A stretch of 64,000 bases of DNA from Aequorivita iocasae (GTDB taxonomy: Bacteria > Bacteroidota > Bacteroidia > Flavobacteriales > Flavobacteriaceae), in assembly GCF_016757735.1 (NCBI RefSeq), contig NZ_CP068439.1, forward strand, positions 248,001 through 312,000, read 5' to 3'. Position 1 is the stretch's first letter. Every line of letters starts with the position of its first letter. Positions 34,220-42,884 of the stretch are shown here, one piece after another. The position numbers and the translations under genes are program-made. Under the pieces are notes generated by a model. That model was not told the DNA's origin, made no database searches, and saw only the letters and a program-made list of their open reading frames with translations.

Positions 34220-34864
34220 ATGGATTTTCTTCCCGAAAAAATAAACGATTACGTTGAAAAGTACTCGCAAGCCGAACCAAAATTGCTTGCAAAACTAAAT
34301 CGCGAAACCTGGCAAAAACAGATGCAGCCACGTATGCTGAGCGGGCATTTGCAGGGGCGGGTTTTAAGTATGTTTTCCAAATTGATTCAGCCAAAAAATA
34401 TTCTTGAAATAGGGACTTACACGGGTTATTCTGCTTTGTGTCTAGCCGAGGGAATGCGGGAAAACGGTGAGCTTCATACCATTGACATCAATGAAGAATT
34501 GTTCGATTTTCAACGGAAGTATTTTGACGAATCGCCTTTCGGGAAACAGATTTTCCAACATTTGGGCAATGCTTTGGAAATAATTCCGAAGCTTGAGAAA
34601 ACTTTCGATTTAGTTTTTATTGATGCAGATAAAAACAATTATCCAAATTATCTGAAAATAATTCTTCCGAAGTTGAATAAAGGCTCAGTTATTTTAAGCG
34701 ACAACGTACTTTGGAGCGGAAAGGTTGTTGAAACGTTGAAAGAAGGCGATGAAGACACAAAAGCGCTTATTCAGTATAATAAATTATTGAATGAGCATCC
34801 AAAACTTGAAACGGTACTTTTGCCAATTCGCGACGGACTTACCATTTCACGGGTTGTGGATTAG
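34220..34864 (+). CDS. O-methyltransferase, catechol-OMT type
   Basis: A 214-residue class I SAM-dependent O-methyltransferase of the cation-dependent OMT3 family. Motif I is LEIGTYTGYSALCLA, followed by HTIDINEE, the metal-binding VFIDADKNNYPNYL, and LSDNVLWSGKV. Members methylate catechol-like hydroxyls using Mg2+. A 3-hydroxyanthranilate-type compound from the adjacent pathway is a conceivable substrate, but that is inference. It follows the transporter by 11 bp and overlaps the convergent PAP2 gene by 18 bp. Confidence 0.92.
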   Translation: MDFLPEKINDYVEKYSQAEPKLLAKLNRETWQKQMQPRMLSGHLQGRVLSMFSKLIQPKNILEIGTYTGYSALCLAEGMRENGELHTIDINEELFDFQRKYFDESPFGKQIFQHLGNALEIIPKLEKTFDLVFIDADKNNYPNYLKIILPKLNKGSVILSDNVLWSGKVVETLKEGDEDTKALIQYNKLLNEHPKLETVLLPIRDGLTISRVVD

Positions 34865-35419
34865 CTTTTTGTGTGCCAAAACTTTTTTGCACAGAAAGTA
34901 AAAGAAAAAGGCAAATAGGGTTCCAACCAATGCCCCCACAAAAATATCACTTGGGTAATGCACGCCCACATAAATCCGGCTCATTACGAAAACAAGCGGC
35001 CAAATATACGCAAGGTATATCCACTTTGTGAATTTCCGCAGAACCAAAACCATAAAAGTGGTTATCGCAAAACTGGAGGAAGCATGACCCGAAAAGAAAC
35101 TATAATTGGTTGGCTTTTGCAAAATACGGATTAATTCTCCAAAAGCTTCTACATTATTGGGCCGCAAACGTGCCACATAATCTTTTACAAAACCCGTGAA
35201 AAATATAGTTATTCCGAAGGTCAACAAAACAAAAAAAGCAACTGTTGCGCCTTTTTTCAATTTATAGTAATAAAATATGAGTAAAAAAAAGAAGATAAAT
35301 AATGGCGTCCAACTTTCAATTTGTGTAACATACACCCAAAAGCTATCAAAGCGTTCGAAACCTAAACTATTTAGATAAATAAACAGTTCCCGATCCCATT
35401 GCTTAAGGGTTTCCAGCAT
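34847..35419 (-). CDS. PAP2-family membrane phosphatase
   Basis: A 190-residue inner-membrane protein with about five to six helices. The three acid phosphatase motifs are visible in order: KDYVARLRP, SFFSGHASSS, and SRIYVGVHYPSD. Likely substrates are lipid phosphates such as undecaprenyl pyrophosphate or phosphatidylglycerol phosphate, which cannot be told apart here. Its ATG is directly adjacent to the tatA stop (0 bp gap), so the two form one transcript. The C-terminus overlaps the O-methyltransferase gene. Confidence 0.9.
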   Translation of the reverse strand: MLETLKQWDRELFIYLNSLGFERFDSFWVYVTQIESWTPLFIFFFLLIFYYYKLKKGATVAFFVLLTFGITIFFTGFVKDYVARLRPNNVEAFGELIRILQKPTNYSFFSGHASSSFAITTFMVLVLRKFTKWIYLAYIWPLVFVMSRIYVGVHYPSDIFVGALVGTLFAFFFYFLCKKVLAHKKLIHNP

Positions 35420-35707
35420 TTAAAACTTTCTTTTTATTGGGCCTGTAATTTCATCGACCTCATCTTTCACTTGGTCTATCTCCTTCCGGACATCTTTGGT
35501 AATATCTATATCAATGTCCTGTTTTTCAGCACTTTTGGTGATTTCAGATTTAATATCGTTGGTAGCGTCCTTTACCTGTCGCATCGCTTTGCCCATTCCG
35601 CGAGCAATCTCTGGTATTTTGTCAGCACCAAAGACCAAAAGCACGATGAAAAGGATAAAACCTATTTCGGCACCGCTGATAAAAAGAAAAATTGCCTGTG
35701 AAATCAT
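35420..35707 (-). CDS. tatA: Twin-arginine translocase TatA/TatE-type subunit
   Basis: A 95-residue protein with a short N-terminal transmembrane helix (about 13-30, GAEIGFILFIVLLVFGADKIPE). An amphipathic helix (35-50, ARGMGKAMRQVKDATNDIK) and an acidic/basic tail follow. FGADKIPE is the TatA/B hinge motif. It oligomerises to form the channel for folded proteins in the inner membrane. A perfect minus-strand -7 box, TATATTTG at 35712-35719, ends 5 bp from the ATG, suggesting a leaderless transcript. A Tat-type signal is seen on the M15 peptidase at 43112. TatC is not in the window. Confidence 0.92.
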   Translation of the reverse strand: MISQAIFLFISGAEIGFILFIVLLVFGADKIPEIARGMGKAMRQVKDATNDIKSEITKSAEKQDIDIDITKDVRKEIDQVKDEVDEITGPIKRKF

Positions 35708-35711
35708 GGTG

Positions 35712-35719
35712 CAAATATA
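35712..35719 (-). promoter_or_regulatory. tatA -7 box (TATATTTG), leaderless arrangement
   Basis: Exact TAnnTTTG match on the minus strand, 4 bp from the tatA ATG at 35707. Heptad repeats occupy the place where the -33 region would be. Confidence 0.5.
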
Positions 35720-35722
35720 CTA

Positions 35723-35757
35723 ATGAGTTATGAGTTATAACAGATGAGTTATGAGTT
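35723..35757. repeat. Heptad repeat (ATGAGTT) upstream of tatA
   Basis: Five consecutive 7-mers: ATGAGTT, ATGAGTT, ATAACAG, ATGAGTT, ATGAGTT. This is an exact 14-nt repeat at 35723-35736 and 35744-35757, spaced exactly 21 nt. Confidence 0.75.
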
Positions 35758-35780
35758 TTTATAAAAATCGTTTAATACAA

Positions 35781-35816
35781 AAAACCCTTCTACAAAAGAT
35801 TTTGAAGAAGGGTTTT
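35781..35816 (-). terminator. Intrinsic terminator of the M1 peptidase transcript
   Basis: AAAACCCTTCT at 35781-35791 pairs with AGAAGGGTTTT at 35806-35816. Read on the minus strand, a T-run follows the stem. Confidence 0.8.
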
Positions 35817-35833
35817 CGGCAAACTTTTATCAA

Positions 35834-38140
35834 TTAATCGGGACTTGTTTGGCTTTTGAACTTATCAAAAGCACTTAATTTTTTACGCTTGGGCCAAGTG
35901 TTGTTAGTTGTGTCAATGTCAGCAGTTTCCTCATCAGGATCTATCTCAATTTTGGTGATTTCTTTTTCAGATCCAAAAAACTTACCTACAGAATCATCAT
36001 TTTTTCGCCAAATCTCTGCTGGATAGGTAATTTTTTCCGAAGTTCCATCGCTGTAGGTTAATTCTACAATAATGGGCATTGGAATCCCTCCTGGTTTTTC
36101 AAAAATTATCTCGTAGAAATATCTTGGATTTTTTAAATTGGCGCGCTCTTCCACTGGAATATTGTCTGCTATATATTCTTTCAAGGTTTTCACATCTTCA
36201 ATTTTCACATCGCGCATGCTCTCTTCAAAATCTTCACTATCCTCTTTTACAAAATATACCAAGGGCGGCAGATTGCTCTCTTTTATACCGTTGGCATCCA
36301 TCATTTGTCTGGCTTCTTTATTTATTTTAGAAGTAACGAAGAATTTTTTAACCTCTTTCACCCCAATATCCACATAATCTGTAGTGTAAAACCACTCTCT
36401 CCAGTACCAATCCAAATCTATTGCCGAAGCATCTTCCATTGTTCTGAAAAAATCTTCGGGAGTTGGGTGTTTGAACATCCAGCGGTTTGCATAGGTTTTA
36501 AAGGCAAAGTCAAACAATTCCCGCCCCATGATTGTTTCGCGAAGAATGTTAAGGGCCGTTGCAGGTTTTGCATATGCGTTTGCTCCAAAATTATAGGTAT
36601 TCAATCCTTTGGTCATAATGGGCGCCAACTGGCTTTGGTCGCCAGCCATATAGTCCACAATTTTGTTTGCAGGGCCACGACGTGAAGGATATTTTTTATT
36701 AGGTGCTATAGCTTCAGGATATTCCTCTCCAAAATCCTGTTCGGCCACATATTGGGTAAAGGTATTTAACCCCTCGTCCATCCAGGTCCATTGGCGCTCA
36801 TCACTATTCACGATCATCGGAAAATAATTATGTCCTACCTCATGAATTATCACGCTTATCATTCCATATTTTGTACGGTCGCTAATGGTTCCATCTTTGT
36901 CTGGTCTTCCATAATTCCAGCAAATCATGGGGTATTCCATTCCTTGGTTTTTAGCACTTACCGAAATGGCTTTGGAGTACGGATAATCAAAAGTCATACG
37001 TGAATAGGTTTTTAATGTACTTGTCACAGCGCGTGTTGACCAATCTTCCCAAAGCGGGTTAGATTCTGGTGGGTACAAAGAAACTGCCATTACAGAACCA
37101 CTGCCCATTTTAACGGCCATCATATCCCAAATGTATTTTCGGGAAGTTGCAAAGGCATAGTCGCGTACATTTTCTGCTTTAAATTTCCAGGTTCTTTTGG
37201 CTGTTGAAAAATTCTTGGAAGCAGCTTCGGCCTCGGCTTGGGTTACAATAACAACAGGCTTGTCAAAAGATTTTTGAGCAGCTTCGTAACGATCCATCAT
37301 CGTTTTGGTGAAAATTTCCTTTCTGTTTTGAAGCTCTCCTGTGGCATCCATAATATGGTCTGCCGGAACGGTAATATTTACTTCAAAATTACCGAAAGGA
37401 AGTGCAAATTCATCTCTTCCCCAGAATTGGCTATTTTGCCAACCTTCCACATCATTGTAAACGGCCATTCGTGGATAGAACTGTGCTATTACATACCCAC
37501 GATTGCCATCCTCAAAAGTTTCATACCCACTGCGGGCGCGGTCTACTACGTGATCATTGATGTTGTACCACCATTTGATAGAAAATACAAATTTTTCGCC
37601 TGGGCTTAATTTCTTCGGCATATCAATTCGCATCATCGTTTGGTTGATAATATACTTTAATGGGGCTCCTTTGGCATCTTTCACCTCCAAAATGTTGAAG
37701 CCTCCATCAAAAGGAGTTCCCATATAATTATTTACAAAATTTCCGGCCATATCTCCGGGCAATGCATTAGAAGGTTCAATCAAAGGCGATTTGGAATCTT
37801 TTGCCCTTTTATTCTGATCTAATTGCACCCAAAGATATTCCAAAACATCCGGTGAATTGTTTGTATATGTTATAGTCTCAAAACCGGAAAGCTTTTTGTT
37901 TTTGTCATCCAGCTCTATGTCCATTACATAATCCGCTTGCTGTTGGTAATATTTGGGCCCTGGCGCTCCACTTGCGGTGCGGAACATGTTTGGTGTAGCA
38001 AACTCTTCATAAAGTTGTTTAAAACGATTGGTATTGTAATGGCCAGGCTCACGCTTTTGGGATTCTGTCTCATCTTGCGCAGAAACAGTACCTGCAAAGA
38101 GAAAAAGAGCCATACATAAAAGGGAATTAAATAATCGCAT
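35834..38140 (-). CDS. M1-family zinc metallopeptidase, exported
   Basis: A 768-residue aminopeptidase-type protein with a Sec signal (1-21). The zinc site is complete: H433-E434 and H437 in HEVGHNYF, with the third ligand E456 in WMDEGLNTF, the HExxH-18-E spacing of M1/gluzincins. Instead of the standard exopeptidase GAMEN motif it shows GMEYPM, which is common in this Bacteroidota group. The location is the periplasm or cell surface; no T9SS domain is visible. It heads a run of minus-strand genes in which DUF6702 and the carboxypeptidase-regulatory-like gene lie upstream, a pairing typical of flavobacteria. Confidence 0.93.
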   Translation of the reverse strand: MRLFNSLLCMALFLFAGTVSAQDETESQKREPGHYNTNRFKQLYEEFATPNMFRTASGAPGPKYYQQQADYVMDIELDDKNKKLSGFETITYTNNSPDVLEYLWVQLDQNKRAKDSKSPLIEPSNALPGDMAGNFVNNYMGTPFDGGFNILEVKDAKGAPLKYIINQTMMRIDMPKKLSPGEKFVFSIKWWYNINDHVVDRARSGYETFEDGNRGYVIAQFYPRMAVYNDVEGWQNSQFWGRDEFALPFGNFEVNITVPADHIMDATGELQNRKEIFTKTMMDRYEAAQKSFDKPVVIVTQAEAEAASKNFSTAKRTWKFKAENVRDYAFATSRKYIWDMMAVKMGSGSVMAVSLYPPESNPLWEDWSTRAVTSTLKTYSRMTFDYPYSKAISVSAKNQGMEYPMICWNYGRPDKDGTISDRTKYGMISVIIHEVGHNYFPMIVNSDERQWTWMDEGLNTFTQYVAEQDFGEEYPEAIAPNKKYPSRRGPANKIVDYMAGDQSQLAPIMTKGLNTYNFGANAYAKPATALNILRETIMGRELFDFAFKTYANRWMFKHPTPEDFFRTMEDASAIDLDWYWREWFYTTDYVDIGVKEVKKFFVTSKINKEARQMMDANGIKESNLPPLVYFVKEDSEDFEESMRDVKIEDVKTLKEYIADNIPVEERANLKNPRYFYEIIFEKPGGIPMPIIVELTYSDGTSEKITYPAEIWRKNDDSVGKFFGSEKEITKIEIDPDEETADIDTTNNTWPKRKKLSAFDKFKSQTSPD

Positions 38141-38181
38141 ACTAATTGGGAAGTTTAAAGTGATTTTATTTTGATAATGTT

Positions 38182-38685
38182 TTAGTTAAATTTCAGCGTG
38201 CCGTTGGGTTCATCCTTATCCAGCATCAAACTTTTACGGGTAGTAGGTGTTTTTAGGTGAATGATATTTTGTTGCTCTGGAAACATTTCAAAGAGTGTTT
38301 TATTTTCTATTTCAATAGCATTCAGCGTGGGAAGGTTTGTAACTTCTATATAGGCAACGAGCATATCTGTATCATACTCTTTTCCTATGTAATCAAGTTT
38401 TACGGACTTTCCGTTCACCTGTATTTTCAGTTTTGAAAGAATATATCGTTTTACATCTTCATCAGTGGTTTTGGTCTCCTTTTTGGTGCCTAATGAAAGA
38501 GAAGAATCGTAGCGCTGCTGCAGTGCATCCTCAATATCATCAATAAATATTTTAGTTATTATTTGAAGTGATTGTTTTTCCTTTACATATTCAATTTTCG
38601 TAATGCTCACATAAAATTTGTGCGCCGTAGTGGCTGAAAATAGCGGAAAGATGAGCAAAAAAAGGAGAATTCTAAAATATTTCAT
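38182..38685 (-). CDS. DUF6702 family protein, exported
   Basis: A 167-residue protein with an N-terminal signal peptide or anchor (1-20) followed by HKFYVSITKIEY and FIDDIEDALQQRYD, the hallmark segments of DUF6702. The C-terminal half is beta-rich. No biochemical function is known. The in-frame TTG at 38700 is less likely than the ATG at 38685, which begins directly at the signal. It lies 41 bp upstream of the M1 peptidase gene on the same strand, suggesting a functional link, perhaps as an accessory to the peptidase. Confidence 0.82.
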   Translation of the reverse strand: MKYFRILLFLLIFPLFSATTAHKFYVSITKIEYVKEKQSLQIITKIFIDDIEDALQQRYDSSLSLGTKKETKTTDEDVKRYILSKLKIQVNGKSVKLDYIGKEYDTDMLVAYIEVTNLPTLNAIEIENKTLFEMFPEQQNIIHLKTPTTRKSLMLDKDEPNGTLKFN

Positions 38686-38746
38686 ATAAAAAATAGGCAA
38701 ACTAATGGAACATTAGACGGTTTCCAAAAGGCTATGTTACAAAAAA

Positions 38747-39520
38747 TTATTCTTTATTTTCTTCAGAAAGACGATTTTTGTAAATCTTTGCTTTTTCATC
38801 CAAAATTAACAGCACACTGCCGTAGTGTTCTTTTTTAAAATCACTTTCAATGGGGGACGTTTCAGCACAGAAAAGTAGAAAATCATATACTCTATTTTCA
38901 GGAATTTCATAGGTGGTTTTGAAAAATGGAATTGTATAATAATTTATCATTTTTGCCACGGCATTGTTTTCATATTCCCACTTTCTTCGAATTTTCAAAT
39001 TTTTATAATACCCCGAAATATGCTTGTACAGAGCCTCAAGGTTTACACTAAGCGGCGTTACCGCAAAGTACATGGGCACAATTTTTTCTTCGGGCTCGCC
39101 CTTAAAGCCCGGGATCCCCACATCGTCAAAATTTATAGGTTTTTCTGTCTTTATTTTTTTGAGGTCTGCAGCAATATTTCCCGTGAGATTGGGTTCCAAA
39201 AAAACTTCATCCAGTTCGTTCACAAGTTCGGTAAGTTGCACTGTTATTACACCTTTTTCAAAAATAGCTTCCGTAACGGTCACTTTCTCTGGCATATATT
39301 TTATAGAAGAAAAAATTAGGGTATCCCTCGGTTTCACTTTTATGGTAAAATGCCCATTTTCATCGGTAATGGTGTTAAACCGTGAAGAAATGTTCAAAAC
39401 GTGAACTCCATCAATGTCAATGTCGTTGGTGATTTTTCCCTGCAGCGATTTTTCCTGTGCGGCTAGTTGAAATAGCCCTAACATGGAAAGAAGCAAAATA
39501 TAAAAATTCCTTTTACTCAC
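38747..39520 (-). CDS. Carboxypeptidase-regulatory-like (DUF4480-type) exported protein, GTG start
   Basis: A 257-residue protein with a signal peptide (1-21, ending LAAQ). A carboxypeptidase D regulatory-like beta-sandwich (about 23-100) includes GKITNDIDIDGVHVLN and TDENGHFTIKVKPRDTL. A second, unrecognised region (100-257) follows. The N-terminal domain resembles the plug-proximal domain of TonB-dependent proteins, but no barrel follows. The start is GTG at 39518-39520, the only start that gives a full signal peptide. It overlaps the upstream 84-residue gene by 8 bp, so the pair is coupled. Confidence 0.82.
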   Translation of the reverse strand: MSKRNFYILLLSMLGLFQLAAQEKSLQGKITNDIDIDGVHVLNISSRFNTITDENGHFTIKVKPRDTLIFSSIKYMPEKVTVTEAIFEKGVITVQLTELVNELDEVFLEPNLTGNIAADLKKIKTEKPINFDDVGIPGFKGEPEEKIVPMYFAVTPLSVNLEALYKHISGYYKNLKIRRKWEYENNAVAKMINYYTIPFFKTTYEIPENRVYDFLLFCAETSPIESDFKKEHYGSVLLILDEKAKIYKNRLSEENKE

Positions 39521-39767
39521 CCCGTTCTTTATATTCCTTGCTTTTTATAAAAAGAAACTCTATTAACTGCATTTCGTTTTCAGGGTTCAATAAATCTTTT
39601 TCCCGTTTGATTTCTTGTGCATAAAAAAGAGAATCAACTGCTCTGTATTCCGAAACATCAAAATTTGCCGCAATAAAATCAGTACTGAAACGCTGTTGAA
39701 TATTTTTGATTATCGTGCTTTGGGTCTCTTGCGGCCCTAATAATAATAGAAGTAGTCTTTTTGTCAT
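39513..39767 (-). CDS. Small protein of unknown function
   Basis: An 84-residue protein with a short hydrophobic start (KRLLLLLLG), too short for a confident signal peptide. A charged, helix-prone body follows (about 35-80, many E and K). I do not recognise a family. It overlaps the start of the carboxypeptidase-regulatory-like gene by 8 bp, which supports it being translated. Confidence 0.55.
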   Translation of the reverse strand: MTKRLLLLLLGPQETQSTIIKNIQQRFSTDFIAANFDVSEYRAVDSLFYAQEIKREKDLLNPENEMQLIEFLFIKSKEYKERGE

Positions 39768-40150
39768 TCACTAAAAATACGGATTTGTTTTGTTAGGGAA
39801 AAGGTAAAGTTTTGGATGGTGGGTGTTAAAGTTAGGTATAGCTTATTGTAACTATTTTGGTTAATAATGTTGGAATTTATCCTACTTCTCTTAGCTTTTC
39901 AGCTATACCTGTATGTCATTTAGATACACGTGTAAGCCATTTAGATACACGCGTAAGTATTTTAGTTACAGCGGTAAGTAATACATTTACATATTTAAGT
40001 TTTTAAGTTAAGGCTGTCCTTAAAAAATTATCCTTTCTTCTTTTTTAAATTATGAATATAGGTATTCAAGAATCCATCGCATTTTAAACCCTCAAAGCCC
40101 AAAATTTCTTCCATACTATTACTAAATTTACAGTTCCGAAAAAACCAAAA
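39768..40150. other. Intergenic region, 383 bp, with a 21-bp tandem repeat
   Basis: The gap between the divergent 84-residue gene and pepE holds three 21-bp tandem units (39916-39978) and a weak pepE -7 box, TAAATTTA at 40123-40130. The rest is AT-rich with no gene that I can support. Confidence 0.6.
39916..39978. repeat. Three imperfect 21-bp tandem repeats
   Basis: Units at 39916-39936, 39937-39957 and 39958-39978. Units 1 and 2 differ at only 2 of 21 positions, and unit 3 keeps the TTTAG-TACA and GTAA parts. 21 bp is two helical turns, or three heptads, or seven codons. Confidence 0.75.
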
Positions 40151-40858
40151 ATGAAAAACCTACTCATAGCAAGTACCAGCACTGTTTACGGCGGCGAATA
40201 TTTAGACTATTTAACCGAAGAAATAGCCGAGCTTTTTAAGGACTCCGAAGAAGTAATCTTTATTCCCTACGCACGTCCCGGAGGAATCAGCCACGACGAA
40301 TACACAGAAAAAGCCGCAAAAACATTTCAGAAAATTGGCAAAAAACTAATTGGGCTGCACACTTTTGAAAACCCAGTGGAAGCATTAAAAAACGCAAAAG
40401 GTGCCTTTACCGGCGGCGGAAACACCTTTGTTTTGGTAAGCGCGCTCTACCGTTTGGAAATTATGCAACCGCTTCGCGAAGCTATTTTTAATGGGTTACC
40501 ATATTTAGGCACCAGCGCTGGCAGTAATATTTGCGGGGTTTCTATGCAGACTACTAATGATATGCCCATAGTATATCCGCCTTCTTTTAAAACTTTGGGC
40601 GTGATTCCCTTCAACCTCAACCCACATTATTTAGATCTCGACCCAAACAGCAAACACATGGGCGAAACCCGAGAAACCCGTATTGCGGAATTCCATACGC
40701 AAAACACAATTCCGGTTATAGGACTGCGCGAAGGAAGTTGGCTTCGAGTAAACGGCGATGAAATTATTTTGAAAGGCAAACTGAAAGCCCGCGTTTTTGA
40801 GCAAAACAAAGAACCGTACGAGGTTGAAACTGGAACTGAGTTTTCAAATTTTCAATAA
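40151..40858 (+). CDS. pepE: Dipeptidase E (alpha-aspartyl dipeptidase)
   Basis: A 235-residue serine peptidase of family S51 that hydrolyses Asp-Xaa dipeptides in the cytoplasm. Family motifs are IPYARPGG, GGGNTFVLV, the nucleophile serine in GTSAGSN, NPHYLD with the catalytic histidine, and IGLREGSWL. There is no signal peptide. Function and place fit breakdown of dipeptides imported by the POT transporter. It stands alone after a 383-bp gap. Confidence 0.93.
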   Translation: MKNLLIASTSTVYGGEYLDYLTEEIAELFKDSEEVIFIPYARPGGISHDEYTEKAAKTFQKIGKKLIGLHTFENPVEALKNAKGAFTGGGNTFVLVSALYRLEIMQPLREAIFNGLPYLGTSAGSNICGVSMQTTNDMPIVYPPSFKTLGVIPFNLNPHYLDLDPNSKHMGETRETRIAEFHTQNTIPVIGLREGSWLRVNGDEIILKGKLKARVFEQNKEPYEVETGTEFSNFQ

Positions 40859-40890
40859 TGAGTTCTCGGCTGCACTCAAACTGTCACGCT

Positions 40891-41328
40891 TTATAATTCC
40901 TTCACAAAATGATACCCTTTTGCCACAAAACCTTGGTTGTAAAAAAATTTATGCGAAGGAAAATTGTGCACATAGCTATTTAGCTCTACCCAATTGCAGG
41001 ATTTTTTGGCGGCGTAATCGCTTACAAAATCAACTAGCATTTTGCCAATTCCGTGACGTCGGTAGGTATGGTCAATAATCACGTGGTCCATTTCCAGACT
41101 TCTGCCTGCGTAATGCCGCGTTTGAAACCACAGTCCGCAAATGCCAATTAATTTTTCTTCGTCAAAAATGCCAAGGCATTCGTAATTCTGCTGAACCATT
41201 TCCTTTAATCGCTCTTTAATGACAGCTTCTGGCACAGCATTATTCCCCAATATTTGTAAATAAGGAACGATGCTAAAAATTTCTGAAGGAGGAATGACTT
41301 TAATAGATATTTCAATTTCCGAAGCCAT
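40891..41328 (-). CDS. GNAT-family N-acetyltransferase
   Basis: A 145-residue acetyltransferase. The acetyl-CoA binding motif A is HTYRRHGIGKMLVDF (RRxGxG), preceded by the strand LEMDHVIID, with the terminal motif FYNQGFVAKGYHF. The substrate is unknown. Its ATG overlaps the stop codon of the upstream sialidase-like gene by one base, so the two are co-transcribed, although no functional link is obvious. Confidence 0.9.
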   Translation of the reverse strand: MASEIEISIKVIPPSEIFSIVPYLQILGNNAVPEAVIKERLKEMVQQNYECLGIFDEEKLIGICGLWFQTRHYAGRSLEMDHVIIDHTYRRHGIGKMLVDFVSDYAAKKSCNWVELNSYVHNFPSHKFFYNQGFVAKGYHFVKEL

Positions 41329-42884
41329 TATTCAACTACAATCATTTTAAGGGTTTTAGTGTTTCCATTCACTGTCAGTTTGCAAAAATAGCTTCCGTTG
41401 GCAAGGTTCATTTCGCTTAAATCCATAGGAATTATATACTTGCCGTAACCTTTAGTTTCATTGTTCATTACAGTATAGACCTTTCTTCCTTGTCCATCAA
41501 AAAGATCAATACTAACAGTGGCTTCTTCGTGAAGCTTAAACGAAACATAGCTTATCTCGCTGGCAGGATTTGGGTATTGAACAATATTGTTTACTTGCTG
41601 TTCTGCTCCATTTCCAGCAAAAAGAATGGGAGATGGGGTAATGTCTGTCCAAATGCTTAATTGAGAGGTATCAAGCCTTGTCCAAATGGGTCGAACGATA
41701 TTGTTGTGCGCAACTATGTTTGTGTAATCACCAAAGAAAATTCCAGAATTAGGCGTGAAGGGCGATTCACTTATCCGTTTGTTTACAATAGTATTTCCGC
41801 CATCATCTGAATAAGCAATATAAACATCCGTTTGGTTGTCGTTATATTCCCTTCTGTCGTAAAACACAAAAAACAAATTGCCGTTGGTTTGGTCTATGTC
41901 CATCCAAGTAAAAAATTGATGTTTCCCGACAGGATCGTCATTTACTCGTGTAGGTGCGCTCCATGTATCACCGCCGTCAATAGACTTGCTCATAAAAACA
42001 TCAGTATCGTTTGCGCCGTTTCGTTGGTCGCTCCAGTTCACATAGATTGTTCCATGGTTCGGACCCCCACTTAAATCGCATTTAGTTATTGGCAAACCAT
42101 TTGCACGACTAATGCCCGGAATGGAATAATCCCAGCCTGTTGGCATCGGGTCTATTGCAATTTCTTCATTAAGCCAAGTTTCGCCCTGATCTAATGATTT
42201 ATTGAAAACAAGGCCGTTCGGGCCCGCCCAGGCCACATAAATTTCGCCATTGGGGCCAACTGCAGGGACTGCGCCCTCAACCGTATCGTCTTCATCAATA
42301 CAATTTCCATCAACAATGTTAATCTTTTTTGCTTCGGACCATGTTTGTCCGCGATCTGTAGATTTTGAAAAAAGAATGACAGACTTATCATTTGGGTTGC
42401 TACTTCCATAATCATCAAACTGAGTCCAGGTTACATAAATGTTATTATTGGTTCTGTCCACAATGCTCCACTGCTTATCCTGCGCCTTTGTACCATTCAA
42501 ACCCATAAATGTACCATTGCTCCAATTGTTGCCGCTATCTGTAGATTTTTGACAGACTATACGGTCAATCCAGTTACCGCTTGGAGGGTTTGAAAGGTGG
42601 AAATAATAGAAATTTCCATCCGTATCCACATCAAAAGTGGGGTCACCCCACACACCGTAGCTCGACGTCATTTGCTGCTCACTCCAGGTAAGACCTCCAT
42701 CGCTGCTGTTATAAACATTGTTTAAGTTAGCGCCCGCCACAAGAATATCCGTGTTCAGCGGGTTCATCATAATGGAAGGTTCGTTTGGAGAGTTGTTATC
42801 AGTTATCATTATATTTTGGGCCGCTACAGAAGCAACCATAAAACCTGAGAGCAATAAAGTAGAAGATAGTTTTTTGGGAGTCAT
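41328..42884 (-). CDS. Exo-alpha-sialidase-like BNR-repeat protein with T9SS sorting domain
   Basis: A 518-residue secreted protein. A Sec signal (1-22) is followed by a beta-propeller with at least five Asp-box (BNR) motifs SxDxGxxW: SSDGGLTW, STDSGNNW, STDRGQTW, SLDQGETW and SIDGGDTW. The last 80 residues (about 440-518), starting with YPNPASEISYVSF, form a T9SS type A sorting domain. BNR propellers include sialidases, but the arginine triad needed for sialidase activity is not evident to me, so the enzyme activity is uncertain. It should be displayed or released at the cell surface. Confidence 0.88.
   Translation of the reverse strand: MTPKKLSSTLLLSGFMVASVAAQNIMITDNNSPNEPSIMMNPLNTDILVAGANLNNVYNSSDGGLTWSEQQMTSSYGVWGDPTFDVDTDGNFYYFHLSNPPSGNWIDRIVCQKSTDSGNNWSNGTFMGLNGTKAQDKQWSIVDRTNNNIYVTWTQFDDYGSSNPNDKSVILFSKSTDRGQTWSEAKKINIVDGNCIDEDDTVEGAVPAVGPNGEIYVAWAGPNGLVFNKSLDQGETWLNEEIAIDPMPTGWDYSIPGISRANGLPITKCDLSGGPNHGTIYVNWSDQRNGANDTDVFMSKSIDGGDTWSAPTRVNDDPVGKHQFFTWMDIDQTNGNLFFVFYDRREYNDNQTDVYIAYSDDGGNTIVNKRISESPFTPNSGIFFGDYTNIVAHNNIVRPIWTRLDTSQLSIWTDITPSPILFAGNGAEQQVNNIVQYPNPASEISYVSFKLHEEATVSIDLFDGQGRKVYTVMNNETKGYGKYIIPMDLSEMNLANGSYFCKLTVNGNTKTLKMIVVE

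Noticed and set aside
39916-39978. 21-bp units considered as a CRISPR array or replication iterons
   Set aside because: No unique spacers, no cas genes, and no rep gene or origin features; kept only as an unexplained tandem repeat.
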